From the NCBI RefSeq assembly GCF_001956045.1, contig NZ_MRTH01000038.1, forward strand, positions 15,761-79,760: a stretch of 64,000 nt of DNA. Reading direction: 5' to 3'. This document shows positions 9,294-18,458 of the stretch, piece after piece; within the stretch, counting starts at the first letter, position 1, and the number at the start of each line of letters is the position of its first letter. The stretch is from Paenibacillus sp. FSL H7-0331. Its GTDB lineage: Bacteria; Bacillota; Bacilli; Paenibacillales; NBRC-103111. Made by a program: the position numbers and the translations under genes. The notes beneath the pieces are model-generated. The model did not search any database and was not told the origin of the DNA. It saw nothing but the letters and a program-made list of their open reading frames with translations.

Positions 9294-10421
9294 ATGGCCA
9301 TCACCAACACGAAGATGAAAATTGTATTTACCGTCATCCTGCTCGCCGTGATGCTGGCGGCGCCGATGTTTTTATCAGAGTTCAGACTCTCACTCTTGGG
9401 CAAATTTCTGTGCTACGCCATTATCGCCATGGGGCTTGATCTGATTTGGGGCTACACGGGCATTCTTAGTTTAGGGCACGGTGTTTATTTTGGACTTGGA
9501 GCTTATTGTATGGCGATGCACTTGAAGCTCGTTGCTTCGCATGGAGAGCTTCCTGACTTCATGTCGTGGAGCGGAGTTGATCAGCTTCCGTGGTTCTGGG
9601 CGCCTTTTCAATCGGCTGGAATTACTCTATTACTCGCGATTTTGGTTCCTGTAGCCGTAGCGTTCGTCCTTGGATATTTGACCTTTCGCAATCGAATTAA
9701 AGGCTCTTTTTTCGCTATTCTCTCACAAGCTCTTGTTATCATTACCGTTACATTGTTTGTCGGTCAACAAGGCTATACCGGAGGGACGAACGGCTTAACC
9801 AACTTTGAAACGTTTCTCGGGATGAATGTTGGTGAGCCATCGACAAAATTGATTTTTTACTACATTACCGCCTTCGTCGTCATCGGAACTCTGATTCTGT
9901 GTCAATGGATGGTCTCCAGTCGTCTTGGCAAAATTCTCGTCGCCATTCGTGATGCCGAGAACCGTGTACGCTTTATCGGGTACAATCCGGTTACGTACAA
10001 AGTGTTCATTTACTGCTTTTCCGCCGCTCTTTCCGGATTGGCAGGCATCCTGTTTGTCTTACAGGAAGGCATCGTCTCCCCGGCCCAGATGGGCATCGTT
10101 CCATCGATTGAAATGGTGCTGTGGGTAGCTATTGGAGGACGTGGCACGGTATACGGTGCTGTACTCGGTGCTGTGATTACCAACTCGGCGAAAACCTCTT
10201 TCAGCGAAGCTTATCCTGAGTGGTGGCCGATTATTCTCGGTACGATGTTCATTGTTGCCGTACTCTTTTTCCCAAAAGGACTTGTCGGTACCATTCAAGA
10301 CTATTGTGAAAAATGGGGCTTATATCCGTTCAAAAAATCGAATCTGCTGAAATCATCATCTTCCTTGGCCAAATATACAGAGCTGCAAAGCGATAAAGAG
10401 CCCGCTCGCACGACCAAGTAA
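9294..10421 (+). CDS. urtC: Urea ABC transporter permease UrtC
   Basis: Second permease (LivM type) of the urea importer. 375 aa with about nine hydrophobic segments; characteristic AMGLDLIWGYTGILSLGHGVYFGLGAY near residue 45-65, TGGTNGLTNF, and the cytoplasmic coupling loop RDAENRVRFIGYNPVTYK. The C-terminal SNLLKSSSSLAKYTELQSD tail is polar and variable. Start ATG at 9294 uses the AGGAG at the end of the R2 repeat. Confidence 0.95.
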   Translation: MAITNTKMKIVFTVILLAVMLAAPMFLSEFRLSLLGKFLCYAIIAMGLDLIWGYTGILSLGHGVYFGLGAYCMAMHLKLVASHGELPDFMSWSGVDQLPWFWAPFQSAGITLLLAILVPVAVAFVLGYLTFRNRIKGSFFAILSQALVIITVTLFVGQQGYTGGTNGLTNFETFLGMNVGEPSTKLIFYYITAFVVIGTLILCQWMVSSRLGKILVAIRDAENRVRFIGYNPVTYKVFIYCFSAALSGLAGILFVLQEGIVSPAQMGIVPSIEMVLWVAIGGRGTVYGAVLGAVITNSAKTSFSEAYPEWWPIILGTMFIVAVLFFPKGLVGTIQDYCEKWGLYPFKKSNLLKSSSSLAKYTELQSDKEPARTTK

Positions 10422-10448
10422 AAAAACTCTAAGGAGGTTGTTCCCAGG

Positions 10449-11225
10449 ATGGAAACATCACCAAGAAAAGAAACAGCTGGCGAATTGGTCCGTATTGAAC
10501 AGTTAGAGGTAGATTTCGATGGCTTCAAAGCCATTCGTGGACTAGACTTCTCTCTCTCATCCGGTGAGCTGCGTTTCCTGATCGGACCCAACGGCGCCGG
10601 CAAAACGACATTGCTTGACGTTTTATGCGGCAAGGTTAAGCCTTCAAAAGGGAAAGTATTGTTTCGCAACCACGTGGATCTGACTAAACATCAGGAGCAC
10701 CAGATCGCGCAGCTTGGAATTGGGCGTAAATTCCAGGCTCCCTCCATCTTCGTTACGTTAACGGTATTGGAAAATCTGCTTTTGTCCATGCGACAAAAAC
10801 GCGGTCTGCTCAGTTCACTTATTGCTCAAACGACTGTCGAGCAGCGCGAACGCATGAAATATTACTTGCATATGATCGGACTGGAGAAAAAGTCCAAGGA
10901 TAAAGCAGGCTCACTCTCCCATGGTGAGAAGCAGTGGCTGGAGATCGGGATGCTGCTCATTCAGCAGCCTGAACTTCTGCTGCTTGATGAGCCAGCCGCC
11001 GGAATGACAGACAGTGAGACCGAGAAAACAGGTGAGCTGCTGCACAAGATCAGCGATCAACAAACCATTATCGTCGTCGAGCATGACATGGACTTTGTCC
11101 GACAATTTGCCAAAACCGTTACGGTCATGCATGAAGGCTCTGTACTTTGCGAAGGTACGATGCAGGAAGTTCAAAATGATGATAAGGTTGCCGAGGTTTA
11201 TTTGGGAAGGCGGGGTGAGCGATAA
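10449..11225 (+). CDS. urtD: Urea ABC transporter ATPase UrtD
   Basis: LivG-type ATPase. Walker A GPNGAGKTTLLD, signature LSHGEKQWLEIG, Walker B LLLLDEPAAGM and the switch His in VVEHDMDFVRQ are all present. 258 aa. The stop codon shares one base with the urtE start (TAATG), so the two ATPases are translationally coupled. Confidence 0.95.
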   Translation: METSPRKETAGELVRIEQLEVDFDGFKAIRGLDFSLSSGELRFLIGPNGAGKTTLLDVLCGKVKPSKGKVLFRNHVDLTKHQEHQIAQLGIGRKFQAPSIFVTLTVLENLLLSMRQKRGLLSSLIAQTTVEQRERMKYYLHMIGLEKKSKDKAGSLSHGEKQWLEIGMLLIQQPELLLLDEPAAGMTDSETEKTGELLHKISDQQTIIVVEHDMDFVRQFAKTVTVMHEGSVLCEGTMQEVQNDDKVAEVYLGRRGER

Positions 11226-11920
11226 TGCTGAATATACATGAACTGGAGGCGGGTTACGGGGAAAGCATGATACTGCGGAACGTTACGATGAAGGTAGAGC
11301 CTGGGCAAGTGATCTGCCTGATGGGTCGTAATGGCGTAGGCAAAACAACATTAATGAAGACCATTATGGGCCTTATCAAACCCAAAAAAGGATCGATCCA
11401 TTATGGGCCGAAGGATATGACTCCATTCCCTCCGGATCGAAGAGCCAAAAGTGGCATCGGCTACGTCCCTCAAGGACGCGATATTTTTCCACAGCTGACC
11501 GTAGAGGAGAACCTGATGCTCGGTCTGGAAGCAAGCCGTATACGCAGGAGCAAGGTACCTGACAACGTATATGAAATGTTTCCTGTACTCAAGGAAATGA
11601 TACGCCGTAAGGGTGGAGACCTGAGTGGAGGGCAGCAGCAGCAGCTATCCATCGCACGAGCCTTAGTGTCTGAACCTGAGCTGCTGCTGCTCGACGAACC
11701 CATGGAGGGTATTCAGCCTTCGATCGTTATGGAAATTGAACACGTCATCGAAACGATCAAAGCAAGCAAACAAATGTCGGTGCTTCTCGTCGAACAAAGC
11801 CTTTCTTTTGCCACAAGCATTGCTGATTACTATTACGTTCTGGATAAAGGTGTAATCGTCGCCGAAGGAAACTCCTCTACACTCAGCGAGGAGCAGGTAA
11901 AGAAACATCTTGCCGTCTAA
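11225..11920 (+). CDS. urtE: Urea ABC transporter ATPase UrtE
   Basis: LivF-type ATPase, the partner of UrtD. Walker A GRNGVGKTTLMK, signature LSGGQQQQLSIARAL, Walker B LLLLDEPMEGIQPS. The EGIQPS variant after Walker B is typical of the UrtE branch. 231 aa, last gene of urtABCDE, followed by a weak terminator. Confidence 0.95.
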   Translation: MLNIHELEAGYGESMILRNVTMKVEPGQVICLMGRNGVGKTTLMKTIMGLIKPKKGSIHYGPKDMTPFPPDRRAKSGIGYVPQGRDIFPQLTVEENLMLGLEASRIRRSKVPDNVYEMFPVLKEMIRRKGGDLSGGQQQQLSIARALVSEPELLLLDEPMEGIQPSIVMEIEHVIETIKASKQMSVLLVEQSLSFATSIADYYYVLDKGVIVAEGNSSTLSEEQVKKHLAV

Positions 11921-11938
11921 CTCATACAGAAAAAAATT

Positions 11939-11970
11939 ACAGCCGCGGCACATGCGAGCTGTTTTTCTTT
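11939..11970 (+). terminator. Terminator after urtE
   Basis: ACAGC...GCTGT stem with partly paired GC-rich interior, followed by TTTTCTTTT. Confidence 0.6.
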
Positions 11971-12115
11971 TGCCTTTTATCCATATTTTCAGTGGGCACT
12001 TGGGTCACAATAGAATTTTCCATTCACAGTGCACAGTGTTATAATGGGAACCGGCAGAAGATTCAGAAAATAAGATTCTGCTTAGCGAACAAAACTCTTG
12101 GAGGGAATGAATACG

Positions 12116-12943
12116 ATGACTGTATCTATTACGGAGAGCGTAGAGTTACATAATGGAATCAAAATGCCGGTTCTAGGCTTGGGCGTTTGGAAAACCAAGG
12201 ATGGCGACGAGGTCATTAATGCCGTGAAGTCCTCTATTCAAGCAGGTTATCGCAGCATCGATACAGCAGCAGCCTATGGCAACGAGGATGGTGTCGGCAT
12301 TGGTATCAAGGAAAGCGGAATCGCACGTGAAGAGCTGTTCATTACCACTAAAGTCTGGAACGCCTCGCAAGGCTATGACTCTACTCTACAAGCATTTGAT
12401 GAAAGCCGCAAAAAACTCGGTCTGGATGTAATCGATCTATACCTGATTCACTGGCCGGTAAAAGGCAAATATAAAGACACCTGGCGTGCCATGGAGAAGC
12501 TCTATAAAGACGGCGCTGTCAGAGCCATAGGTGTAAGTAACTTCCAGGTGCATCATTTGGAGGACGTCATCAAGGGGAGCGAAATTGTCCCGATGGTCAA
12601 CCAAATCGAGCTGCATCCCCGTCTAACTCAGCTGGAGCTGCGCAGCTTCTGCCAGTCTCATAAGATTCAGGTTGAAGCCTGGAGCCCATTAATGCAAGGG
12701 AATCTGGATATTCCCGTGCTTGCCAAGCTCGCTGACAAGTACAACAAATCTGCGGCGCAAATCATTCTTCGTTGGGGACTTCAGCATGGAATCGTCGTAA
12801 TTCCCAAATCCATCAATCCCAAACGAATCCAGGAAAATGCGGCGATCTTTGATTTCACTTTATCGGCCGAGGACTCTGCTCTGCTCGATGCCTTGAACGA
12901 GAATCATCGCTTCGGGCCTGATCCGGATAATTTCAATTTCTAA
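12116..12943 (+). CDS. Aldo/keto reductase, YvgN-like (glyoxal/methylglyoxal reductase)
   Basis: NADPH-dependent reduction of reactive carbonyls is the known role of the close Bacillus relative YvgN. The AKR tetrad is visible: Asp and Tyr in [15 protein letters not shown], Lys in FITTKVWN and His in LIHWP. The cofactor segment [13 protein letters not shown] is near the C-terminus. GGAGGG lies ten bases before the ATG at 12116; the longer frame from a TTG at 12098 overlaps that Shine-Dalgarno. 275 aa, monocistronic with its own terminator. Confidence 0.9.
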   Translation: MTVSITESVELHNGIKMPVLGLGVWKTKDGDEVINAVKSSIQAGYRSIDTAAAYGNEDGVGIGIKESGIAREELFITTKVWNASQGYDSTLQAFDESRKKLGLDVIDLYLIHWPVKGKYKDTWRAMEKLYKDGAVRAIGVSNFQVHHLEDVIKGSEIVPMVNQIELHPRLTQLELRSFCQSHKIQVEAWSPLMQGNLDIPVLAKLADKYNKSAAQIILRWGLQHGIVVIPKSINPKRIQENAAIFDFTLSAEDSALLDALNENHRFGPDPDNFNF

Positions 12944-12974
12944 ACATTTTGATTTCCAAAATAATGTGAGTAAG

Positions 12975-13020
12975 GAGCCAACATTCACCTTCTATTACAG
13001 GTGGGCGTTGGCTCTTTTCT
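12975..13020 (+). terminator. Terminator after the aldo/keto reductase gene
   Basis: GAGCCAAC/GTTGGCTC stem with inner CACCT/AGGTG pairing, then TTTTCTT. Confidence 0.85.
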
Positions 13021-13169
13021 TGCTGCTGCAGTCTCAAATACAGCCGAACTGTGATACAGGCTGTCTCAAAAAGCATGTTTTTTTTCGTCAACTAGTACTA
13101 ATCGTCCAAGCCGTTATAATACTTATAAATATAGAAGAGGCATGAGCCATATGAAGGAGGAATACGTTA

Positions 13170-13622
13170 ATGATTAACTATCCATATCGAAGCGGCACAA
13201 CACCGTACACCGGTTATCCTGGATATGTTCAAGTGCCTATGGGGACATCACAAAACCAGATGGGCCAGTTCCCCCCTGCCGGACCCAGCGGTTCCTACAT
13301 CCCCGGTGCGCCTACCGCTCCGTCACAAGGGGCGCCAACTGTACCCGGCCTGCTGCCTCTGGAACAGTCCTTTATCGAGAATATTTTACGATTAAACCTT
13401 GGCAAGACAGCCACAATCTACATGACCTACGAGAACAACAGTGAATGGAATGCCAAAATATTCAAAGGCAGACTGGAAGCAGCCGGACGAGATCATATCA
13501 TCATCAGTGATCCCAAAACAGGAATGCGTTATTTGCTATTAATGGTCAATCTGGACTACATCACGTTTGACGAGGAATTGAACTATACGTATCCTTATGG
13601 AAACCCCTTGCCAGCACGTTGA
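13170..13622 (+). CDS. gerQ: Spore coat protein GerQ
   Basis: GerQ is a coat protein cross-linked by transglutaminase and needed for CwlJ localisation during germination. The N-terminal half (about residues 1-65) is a Pro/Gly/Tyr-rich low-complexity tail; the C-terminal half holds the conserved domain starting FIENILRLNLGKTATIYMTYENN and ending NLDYITFDEELNY. 150 aa. AAGGAGG precedes the ATG. A marker of endospore formation. Confidence 0.9.
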   Translation: MINYPYRSGTTPYTGYPGYVQVPMGTSQNQMGQFPPAGPSGSYIPGAPTAPSQGAPTVPGLLPLEQSFIENILRLNLGKTATIYMTYENNSEWNAKIFKGRLEAAGRDHIIISDPKTGMRYLLLMVNLDYITFDEELNYTYPYGNPLPAR

Positions 13623-13660
13623 TCATTTCAGGCATGACATAGGTGTGTATTTCCCATTCG

Positions 13661-13701
13661 AAGGCTTTATCCCGAAATTGTTTGGGGATAAGGCTTTTTT
13701 T
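13661..13701 (+). terminator. Terminator after gerQ
   Basis: AAGGCTTTATCCC/GGGGATAAGGCTT stem followed by a run of T. Confidence 0.9.
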
Positions 13702-13829
13702 GCATCGAATGAAAGTCAGAGGCAAGTACTTGACTAAACCCATACTTTGGTGCGTTGGTATGGGTATGGGGTTCCAGCCGTTGTTGAAGTCGTGTTCCAT
13801 GGATGAGACGGGGCGGTGGGAACACAACT

Positions 13830-13857
13830 TAAAAAGAACCTTCAGATGAAGGTTCTT
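13830..13857 (-). terminator. Terminator of the TPR-protein gene
   Basis: On the minus strand AAGAACCTTC/GAAGGTTCTT, a 10-bp stem running into TTTTT. Confidence 0.8.
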
Positions 13858-13885
13858 AGTCATGTGCTTTCGTATTTGACTGGGC

Positions 13886-15061
13886 TTATCCAAGCTGGCT
13901 TTCGCGCAGCTTTCTGGCAATTTCGATATTATCATAAAAATCACGGCTTGCGCTGATGATCCAATTGCGATGTAATACTGCCGTCTCATCCTTTTCGATC
14001 TCGCCATAAGGCCATGCGTTCATGACACCTACCGCATAGTCCTTCATAAGCATAAGCAGCGCTATGCTCCATTGACGGGTTCCGCGAATACCGGGAACGA
14101 GTGGATAATATTGATCGTAGGCGGATCGAATCAGGGCATGCACTACCTCTTGAAGAACACTTGGAACGTCCGCTTGCTCCAGCTTGTCAGCGAGCTCGGC
14201 TGGAAGATCCACTTCGTCCGTAGAAGCGTGTTGTTCATACTCCTCTTCCGTTACGACACCCTGCTGCTTCGCAATCCAAAGCTTCATTCGGTCCAGGACA
14301 GGTTTGTAAGCAGTTGGAACCGATACCGTTAATTCAGGTACAGGATTGTCCAGATTGATAACGAACGATTCTTCCATCTTATGTATGCGGGCGTTGCCTC
14401 GTACACCGAGCCACCGAAGTGCGAGCAGCGCATGGGTTCTTGTTTTGCCATCCACTTCTTCATTGCGGCATACTCTGCGCAGCAGCTTTTCACTACGCAC
14501 ATCCGGCATCATACATAGCATTCTAACCGCGGATAACACCGATTCCGGGTCCTCCAGCCATGTTTGAATCACTCCGTATACCGTGTCAATCGGCTCTGAC
14601 ATCAACCAGTCTAGCTCGATCTTGCGATCCGCAAACTCTTCCAGGCTGAACATACCCTGCTCCTTTAATACCTCTTCCCCATGGCGTGATACCAAATCAG
14701 TGTAATTAAGCTCCAAATCCTCAGCCATTTGTGTAAAAGCTTCCCGCTCCTGGGCATTGACGCCAAACCTTATCGACATCGCACGTACCCACTCCGACAT
14801 CGCTAATGGGCTTTGCTGATACATCATCAAGGCAAAAGTCACCATATCCTTGTCATAAGGCAGTGGGTGTCGGGCAAATCGGGCCAAAATCGTCTGCGCA
14901 TCGTTTTCACGACGCATTAAGCTAAGTGAAAGCACAAGTCCATTCCAAGCGTTGCCATTGTTAGGATCCTCAAGTATTGCACGATAAAAACAGAATGCAG
15001 AAGCACCATAGGACTCTGCTTGTAAATAATGACGGCCCAAGCCGTTGACGTCTTGACTCAT
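13886..15061 (-). CDS. TPR/HEAT-like helical repeat protein, function unknown
   Basis: 391 aa, soluble, no signal peptide. The first 60 residues (GRHYLQAESYGASAFCFYRAILEDPNNGNAWNGLVLSLSLM) form a clear tetratricopeptide pair; residues about 160-230 read like HEAT-type helices (ALLALRWLGVRGNARIHK). The C-terminal third carries conserved Trp/Tyr-rich helices. No catalytic motif is visible, so a protein-interaction role is likely. ATG at 15061 with a G-rich stretch upstream. Single gene with its own terminator. Confidence 0.75.
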   Translation of the reverse strand: MSQDVNGLGRHYLQAESYGASAFCFYRAILEDPNNGNAWNGLVLSLSLMRRENDAQTILARFARHPLPYDKDMVTFALMMYQQSPLAMSEWVRAMSIRFGVNAQEREAFTQMAEDLELNYTDLVSRHGEEVLKEQGMFSLEEFADRKIELDWLMSEPIDTVYGVIQTWLEDPESVLSAVRMLCMMPDVRSEKLLRRVCRNEEVDGKTRTHALLALRWLGVRGNARIHKMEESFVINLDNPVPELTVSVPTAYKPVLDRMKLWIAKQQGVVTEEEYEQHASTDEVDLPAELADKLEQADVPSVLQEVVHALIRSAYDQYYPLVPGIRGTRQWSIALLMLMKDYAVGVMNAWPYGEIEKDETAVLHRNWIISASRDFYDNIEIARKLRESQLG

Positions 15062-15176
15062 TGTAAGTTCAACCCCCGTGTCATGTTACCAACAAGTATA
15101 CAATACTCGCCAGATCAATCAAAATCTTTTATTTGGTGTCCACAAGATATTCGGCATTAATTGACATATTTCCTGC

Positions 15177-16421
15177 TTATCCTTCTTTTCTTGTATTCTC
15201 CATGTTGGCAGATTTCCCGGTTTGTTGGATATACAGCAGCATCAGGACGGCACTCCATATAAATGCGGCGATGATAAGGATAAAAGGAAGCCTCGGATCG
15301 ATCGAATAGGTCCAACCGCCAATCAAACCTGCGGGTGAAATAAAGATCAGAATCAATACAGATAAAATCGAAAAAATACTTGCTCGCTTATCATCATCAA
15401 TAGCATTCTGTACAGCTGCCTCCAAGTTCGGGTACACAATAATACTGCCTGCTGCCGTGAGCACCGTGCTGAACAGGATCGGCATGACTGCGCCAGGCGG
15501 CGTCACAATCTGTATAATATAAGCTGCCGTGCAAATGAACAGGCCGACCAACATATACGTATTCATGCGATCCCGATTTAATCTTGGTATATAGAAGAAC
15601 AGCAGCAGTAAAGTCGCTACGGACGTCACAGCAGGCAGCCAGGCAATCCAAACCGCATCGAATTGCAGCGACTGCACCAGATAAATCGATAAATACGTGT
15701 TGCGCATCGTCAGCTGAAATTGATACAGTACATAAATACCGAATACGAGCAGAAGCGCCTTGTTCGCGACAATCGCCCTCAATACACCTATGTACTCCTG
15801 TAAAAGCGCTTTCCATTGAAAAGAGGCATGCTCCTTCATTTTCCTGATCCCGATTTCGGTCTCATAGGTCGCAAAGTGGCGGCAAATAAACATCGCCGTC
15901 ATGCTGACAAAGGCTAATCCATACATCATACGCTCGGCAGAAATCAATGTGTAACGCTCTACCAGAAGTCCTCCCAGCGGTGCGAGCAATCCACTTGCCA
16001 CACTAATAAATTGCAGTGTTGAGAAAATATAAGCACGATCCTTAGGATGTGTCCCTTCAACGAGCAAACAGTACCACGCGGTATTGGGTACCTTTTGAAA
16101 GCTGTTGAACGCTGCCGCTATCACAAAAAACCAGACGTTCTGGGCTGTCATCCACAGCAGCGTAGCCACACTCCAGCTAACCAAATCATAGATCAACAGT
16201 GCTCGCTTGCGTCCCATGCGATCCGTTAAATAGCCGCTGATTAATGAAGTGAATATTTGCAGCACCAGCCCAAGTGAAGTCACCAGCCCAATTTCGGTCT
16301 CCGTAATTCCAAGCTCCAGCATGTATATGGAAGCATAGGTGAGATATAGGCTATAAGGGACTATGAACATCGGCTCATAAATTAAACATCCGCGGGCGTT
16401 CCCTTGCAGTTTATTGAACAA
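15177..16421 (-). CDS. MFS transporter
   Basis: Twelve-helix major facilitator. The helix 2-3 loop shows GYLTDRMGRKRALLI, the classic MFS motif A. Substrate cannot be told; the layout resembles drug/efflux MFS proteins. The frame is open to a TTG at 16457, but a better-placed AGAGGCG precedes a TTG at 16421, giving 414 aa; start uncertain. No operon partner. Confidence 0.8.
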   Translation of the reverse strand: MFNKLQGNARGCLIYEPMFIVPYSLYLTYASIYMLELGITETEIGLVTSLGLVLQIFTSLISGYLTDRMGRKRALLIYDLVSWSVATLLWMTAQNVWFFVIAAAFNSFQKVPNTAWYCLLVEGTHPKDRAYIFSTLQFISVASGLLAPLGGLLVERYTLISAERMMYGLAFVSMTAMFICRHFATYETEIGIRKMKEHASFQWKALLQEYIGVLRAIVANKALLLVFGIYVLYQFQLTMRNTYLSIYLVQSLQFDAVWIAWLPAVTSVATLLLLFFYIPRLNRDRMNTYMLVGLFICTAAYIIQIVTPPGAVMPILFSTVLTAAGSIIVYPNLEAAVQNAIDDDKRASIFSILSVLILIFISPAGLIGGWTYSIDPRLPFILIIAAFIWSAVLMLLYIQQTGKSANMENTRKEG

Positions 16422-16561
16422 CGCACTCGCCTCTTTTACATTCAGACTAAAAACCAACTGAATCTATGCTTATTCCTATAAGGCTGCATTCATGTCGTAG
16501 AGGATGCTTTTCTTGAACTCTGTTCGGCTCCGTTGAAAACTATATAGTCTGATATTAACAC

Positions 16562-16586
16562 AAAAGACCCGCCTTTCGGCAGGTCT
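16562..16586 (-). terminator. Terminator of the NlpC/P60 gene
   Basis: Minus strand AGACCTGCC/GGCGGGTCT with a GAAA loop, followed by TTTTG. Confidence 0.8.
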
Positions 16587-16614
16587 GAATAATTCGATAT
16601 GATTGCTGCCTCTG

Positions 16615-17460
16615 CTACAGCCGTTTTGCCCCTATGTATCTGGAACCCCAATAACCGCTGTTCAAGCTGGCAACCGTGACACCACCATAGGAAGTGGCCG
16701 AGATGAATTGATCATTGCCAATATAAATACCTACATGAGAGGTTCTTCGCCCTTCAGCAAAAAACACCAGGTCACCTTCTTGAATATCCATAACCCGAGT
16801 GCCTGCCGAACTGTACATTTCTGCGGATGTTCTGGGCAATTGAACTCCGCTTAGCTGAAAAATATAGCCCACATATCCTGAGCAATCAAATCCATTCGGC
16901 GAGCTGCCTCCCCACACATAAGGAACACCCAAATAGTTATATGCGGATTGCAGGATCGATGCCTTGGGCTTAGGCGCGTACCAGACCGGAGCATGATACA
17001 GACCATCCGCATCTATGATCGCAAGCTTGTTGACCGCATCCCACTGAATTTGATAGCCAAACGTTTCCGATACGAATCGGAAAGGTACATACACCGTTTG
17101 CTGAGACAACAACGGAGGTGATTCCAAGGTAACGGTCTTTCCATTCACAAGCACTTGACGATCTCCCGTTTGCAATACGACCTTCTGCTGCTTGCTGCTC
17201 AGCGTAACCTGTATCGCCTGTTCATTCTTGCTCCATTCCATCTGGTATCCCAATTGTTCAATCAGCAGTCTTAGAGGCACCTGCAAATTATTGCTGCCAT
17301 CGATGTAGGGCTTGGCGTCAGGGAAGGTCACTAGGTAATCATTAATTTGTATCCTGACCTCATCTGACGCTGCCTGAGCAGTTCCTGCATGCATAACAGC
17401 CAACAGACCAAACGTAAAAAAAGCGAAAAACCAAATAAACTTCTTCCGTAATAATATCAA
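16615..17460 (-). CDS. Secreted NlpC/P60 peptidoglycan hydrolase with copper-amine-oxidase N-terminal (stalk) domain
   Basis: Signal peptide (ILLRKKFIWFFAFFTFGLLAVMHAGTAQA), then the stalk/Cu-amine-oxidase-N domain (about residues 35-145; VPLRLLIEQLGYQMEWSKNE and VPFRFVSETFGYQIQWD repeats), then an NlpC/P60 Cys protease with FDCSGYVGYIF (catalytic Cys) and RRTSHVGIYIG (catalytic His). It cleaves D-gamma-Glu-type peptide bonds in the wall. The frame is open to 17625, but that extension runs through the riboswitch; GCAGGAGG six bases before a TTG at 17460 fixes the start at 281 aa. Controlled by the upstream c-di-AMP riboswitch. Confidence 0.9.
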   Translation of the reverse strand: MILLRKKFIWFFAFFTFGLLAVMHAGTAQAASDEVRIQINDYLVTFPDAKPYIDGSNNLQVPLRLLIEQLGYQMEWSKNEQAIQVTLSSKQQKVVLQTGDRQVLVNGKTVTLESPPLLSQQTVYVPFRFVSETFGYQIQWDAVNKLAIIDADGLYHAPVWYAPKPKASILQSAYNYLGVPYVWGGSSPNGFDCSGYVGYIFQLSGVQLPRTSAEMYSSAGTRVMDIQEGDLVFFAEGRRTSHVGIYIGNDQFISATSYGGVTVASLNSGYWGSRYIGAKRL

Positions 17461-17469
17461 GTTGTTCCT

Positions 17470-17600
17470 CCTGCGGCCTTCGAGGTTAGTTGACGGATTC
17501 GGGAAGAGGTTTTCCCTAGTTCGAGACAGACGAACATTCACCCCATGTAAAGAATCCCCCGTACCAGCTCTTGTGATGAACTGGATTCGGCCTTTTTTTA
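17470..17600 (-). ncRNA. Cyclic-di-AMP (ydaO/yuaA) riboswitch
   Basis: On the minus strand the aptamer landmarks occur in order: GGCCGAATCC (17583-17592), GGGGGATTC, ATGGGGTGAATG, CGAACTAGGG, and CCGAATCCGTCAACTAACCTCG near 17476-17498, the near-invariant 3' core of the ydaO motif. It lies between a predicted 5' end near 17600 and the Shine-Dalgarno of the NlpC/P60 gene. The class is known to sit before wall-hydrolase genes and to turn them off at high c-di-AMP. Confidence 0.9.
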
Positions 17601-17719
17601 ACAGAGTAGCACAACCTTTACCCAAATTTCAAATTCTTTAAACGACCATTCGGAATTATTTAACAATTAATTACATATTTATTTTATTTTTCGACATATT
17701 TTTACCAATTCAATAGCAA

Positions 17720-18265
17720 TTAATGGTTGGCTGCCGCTCCATTGATATCGTCCAGAACCTGCTGGGTCAAAGGAAAAACAAGCTGTTCTTCCTTAGCCAA
17801 ATGCTCCTGCAAAATGTGACAAGCTTGAATCAGATAGGCAGCGGCCTGATTGTAGCCCATAGCCTCCGGATTTGCCTTTAGCAAATGAACCGACCTCAGG
17901 AAGGCCTGCATATGCTCATCAGCCAGCTCATGATCTTTCTCTAACGACCAGAAGGAAGGCAGTATGGAGGGAGACATTTTACGCTCTATATAAGAAGTCA
18001 GGAAAGGAAACAGCTCAAGCTCCTCCCAATTGGAATGCCGCTCAAGCTCTTCCCGAAATGCGAGTGCCCATAGTCTTAAATTCAGCAGCGACTGCAGTGC
18101 TCCAAAGCGCTCAGGTGCGGACTCAACCTGCTTCGCTTGTTTTTCCATTTCCATTAAAACCTGCTTGAACTCCCCATGCTCTTGCTTCAATCGCTCCAGC
18201 CCTTCCGATATGGCTGTCATCGGTGCCTTAGTCATCTCTACTCGCGTCTTTTGATACATGTTCAT
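17720..18265 (-). CDS. Hemerythrin HHE-domain protein
   Basis: 181-aa four-helix protein with ordered metal ligands: LKQEHGEFK, LERHSNWEELELFPFL, KDHELADEHM and HILQEHLAKEEQLVFPL. This His/Glu pattern binds a diiron centre used for O2, NO or iron sensing or for repair in related proteins. AGGAGG before the ATG at 18265 is the tail of a triple R2 repeat array. Neighbours (mobA, doxX, arsB, fnr) suggest a redox or low-oxygen setting, by inference. Confidence 0.85.
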   Translation of the reverse strand: MNMYQKTRVEMTKAPMTAISEGLERLKQEHGEFKQVLMEMEKQAKQVESAPERFGALQSLLNLRLWALAFREELERHSNWEELELFPFLTSYIERKMSPSILPSFWSLEKDHELADEHMQAFLRSVHLLKANPEAMGYNQAAAYLIQACHILQEHLAKEEQLVFPLTQQVLDDINGAAANH

Positions 18266-18278
18266 TGTTGATTCCTCC

Positions 18279-18403
18279 TAAGGTTTTCGCTTTAGCGAAA
18301 ACCAGCATCGTAAGCATAATCTTTAGGGTTTCACTTTAGTGAAACCGACATCGTAAGCATAATCTTTAGGTTTTCACTTTAGCGAAAACCAGCATCGTAA
18401 GCA
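18279..18403 (-). repeat. Three tandem hairpin-SD repeats (R2 variant) before the hemerythrin gene
   Basis: Three units with a period of about 44 bases, each reading on the minus strand ATGCTTACGATG, then a hairpin, then CCTAAAG or CCTTAGGAGG. The hairpins are GGTTTTCGC/GCGAAAACC, GGTTTCAC/GTGAAACC and GGTTTTCGC/GTGAAAACC, so sequence varies while pairing is kept. Only the last unit abuts the start codon and supplies the Shine-Dalgarno. Confidence 0.88.
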
Positions 18404-18458
18404 TGATCTTTGGGTTCTGTCATGAAGTTTCGCTTTTCACTTTTACTATCATGTATAT

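Noticed and set aside
12079..12106. Possible degenerate R2 repeat before the aldo/keto reductase gene
   Set aside because: Shares CTGCTTAGCGAA..AAAACTCTTGGAGG with R2 but has lost the hairpin arms; not counted as a copy.
15799..15815. cre-like sequence TGTAAAAGCGCTTTCCA
   Set aside because: Inside the MFS coding sequence, far from a promoter; most likely chance.
17461..17625. N-terminal extension of the NlpC/P60 gene
   Set aside because: Occupied by the c-di-AMP riboswitch; the TTG at 17460 has a perfect ribosome site.
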